Positions 36,786 through 38,376 of a stretch of 38,376 nucleotides of DNA are shown piece after piece. The notes under the pieces are model-generated. The model searched no databases and had not been told where the DNA came from. It was given only the letters and a program-made list of their open reading frames with translations. How positions within the stretch are numbered: the stretch's first letter is position 1; each line of letters begins with the position of its first letter. The DNA comes from Flavobacteriaceae bacterium (lineage in GTDB: Bacteria; Bacteroidota; Bacteroidia; Flavobacteriales; Flavobacteriaceae). The stretch lies in the NCBI GenBank assembly GCA_029252105.1, contig JAQXCA010000018.1:1-38376 (forward strand). The letters run 5' to 3'. The translations under genes were made by a program, and so were the position numbers.

Positions 36786-37688
36786 TTAATCTTGAATAAT
36801 TAGAGTTTTGGGATCTGAATTCCCAAACTCTGGTTGGATATTAAAGTGGTTAATTTTAAATTTTTTGAAAAGGGTAGTTTCTAATGTTTTGAGAATTGTG
36901 TGAAATTCTGAAAACTTTAAGTCGACATTAAAATCAATATGTGCTTCTAAATGAATTTCTGTTTCATTTAATTGCCACACATGAATGTGATGAATGTTAT
37001 TTATCTGATCTAACTTATTCACTTCTTCTACAATATCTTCAACTTTAATGTGTTTTGGAGTGAATAACATAAGAATATGAAAAGCAGATTTGAGTAAACT
37101 ATAACCTACAATAATAAGATATAATGCAATAGCGATTGTGAGTGCAGCATCTACCCAGTAAAGCTGATAAAACCGCATTAAAAGACCACCTATTAAAACT
37201 GCTATACTTGCGAGCATATCTGTTAATAAATGAAGATATGCAGAGCGAATATTTATATTATCTATACTGTCTTTTTTTAATAATAAAACACTTATACCAT
37301 TAAAAATAATCCCTAAGATTGAAAGCCCTATAACAAGATTTGGATCTATAGTTTGGGGGTTAAAAAAGCGTATTACTGCTTCAAACATTAAATATATTGC
37401 AATAATAATTAAGGATGAAGCATTTATAAACGCTGCTATAATTTCAGCACGTTTATATCCAAATGTTTTAGAAAGAGTTGCTTTTTTCTTAGAAAATCCT
37501 GTAGCAACATAGGAGATAATAAGAGATAATACATCTGTAAAGTTATGTAAAGCATCGCTTAAAAGAGCAAGACTTCCTGAGAGAAAACCTCCTATAATTT
37601 GGGCAAGCGTAATAACACTATTTAATAAAATAGAGATAAGAAGGTTGCGACCTTTATGGTCGTAACTATGCTTATGAGAATGCCCCAT
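36786..37688 (-). CDS. Cation diffusion facilitator family transporter
   Basis: GFLSGSLALLSDALHNFTDVLSLIISYVA, HLLTDMLASIAVLIGG, HHIHVWQLNETEIHLEAHI. Confidence 0.96.
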   Translation of the reverse strand: MGHSHKHSYDHKGRNLLISILLNSVITLAQIIGGFLSGSLALLSDALHNFTDVLSLIISYVATGFSKKKATLSKTFGYKRAEIIAAFINASSLIIIAIYLMFEAVIRFFNPQTIDPNLVIGLSILGIIFNGISVLLLKKDSIDNINIRSAYLHLLTDMLASIAVLIGGLLMRFYQLYWVDAALTIAIALYLIIVGYSLLKSAFHILMLFTPKHIKVEDIVEEVNKLDQINNIHHIHVWQLNETEIHLEAHIDFNVDLKFSEFHTILKTLETTLFKKFKINHFNIQPEFGNSDPKTLIIQD

Positions 37689-37694
37689 TATACG

Positions 37695-38126
37695 TTAGCA
37701 AATTTGAATTTTATTAATTCTATTTTGATGTCGACCCCCTTCAAATTCTGTATTTAAAAAGGTATCTATCATTTCTAAAACTTCCTCTATTTCTGTAAAA
37801 CGTGCAGGAATACAAAGAATATTAGCATTGTTATGTTGGCGTATTAAAGACACTATTTCATTTGTCCAACATATCCCAGCACGAATTGATGAATACTTAT
37901 TTGCTGTCATTGCAACACCATTTGCAGTACCACAAATAAGAATACCGTAAGTTGATTTTTGGGACTCTACATCTTTTGCAACAGGATGTACAAAATCTGG
38001 ATAATCAACACTAGAATCAGTATTTGTTCCATGATTTGTAACTTCTATATTTTTAGATTTAAGGTACTCTACTATTTTAAATTTATAATCTGTTCCTGCG
38101 TGATCGTTTCCTATTGAGATGTTCAT
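37695..38126 (-). CDS. rpiB: Ribose-5-phosphate isomerase B (RpiB/LacAB family)
   Basis: MNISIGNDHAGTDYKFKIVEYL, DYPDFVHPVAKDV, GILICGTANGVAMTANKYSSIRAGIC. Confidence 0.93.
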   Translation of the reverse strand: MNISIGNDHAGTDYKFKIVEYLKSKNIEVTNHGTNTDSSVDYPDFVHPVAKDVESQKSTYGILICGTANGVAMTANKYSSIRAGICWTNEIVSLIRQHNNANILCIPARFTEIEEVLEMIDTFLNTEFEGGRHQNRINKIQIC

Positions 38127-38376
38127 TTGGTATAATTTATAATATTAGTAAATTTACAAAAAAGAGTGTTATCTAATTTAATTTGTTAATAGCCTTTTTA
38201 ATTAGTTGTTAATAATTAGTGAACGATTATGAAAACTAAATTTTTAAATTTCAATTTATTTTTTCATTGGTATTTTTTTAATTATAAAACTAATTAAGTT
38301 ATCTTTTTTAGTTGAAGACTTTTCAATACAACAACTAGTATTATAAACAAAAAAAATAGTATTGGTACAGATACTG

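Noticed and set aside
38220-38300. Short ORF from ATG at about 38230 (MKTKFLNFNLFFHWYFFNYKTN)
   Set aside because: About 22 codons in very AT-rich DNA with no supporting signal.
1-38376. CRISPR arrays, tRNA/rRNA genes, transposases, phage or toxin-antitoxin/defence genes
   Set aside because: None seen on reading; no repeat-spacer pattern, no tRNA-like cloverleaf recognised in the intergenic gaps, and no IS or defence protein motifs in the ORFs.

Overview
Core-genome window from an AT-rich Bacteroidota, most likely a Flavobacteriaceae member (inferred from gene families and TTTG-N20-TAnnTTTG promoters). I support about 33 protein-coding genes. The left half is almost all minus strand: rmlA(partial)-rmlB-Wzz-like, an uncharacterised phosphorylase-like protein, GH3, M23, DUF4837, lytic transglycosylase, pgk, Skp-like, methyltransferase, mnmG, ybeY and DUF4175. 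Only tatA and holB are plus there. The right half is mostly plus strand: PhzF, methyltransferase, DUF2200, gltX, lepA, Usp-SulP-MBL, S8, M1, rnpA, S41 and tandem OmpA, ending with minus-strand GNAT, CDF and rpiB. The strongest non-coding signal is two identical perfect 16-bp palindromes, TGTTCCACGTGGAACA (parS-type), flanking mnmG at 13851-13866 and 15765-15780. With the strand switch at about 19.8-20.2 kb, they suggest an origin-proximal chromosome segregation region. Other observations are a DUF6958-like reading frame with no start codon lying in frame behind the DUF2200 stop, near-leaderless promoters on the divergent pgk/holB pair, overlapping convergent stop codons, and a possible decayed gene at the strand switch. 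I saw no CRISPR array, rRNA, tRNA, transposon, prophage or obvious defence system, and no clear evidence for a wholly new multi-gene system.
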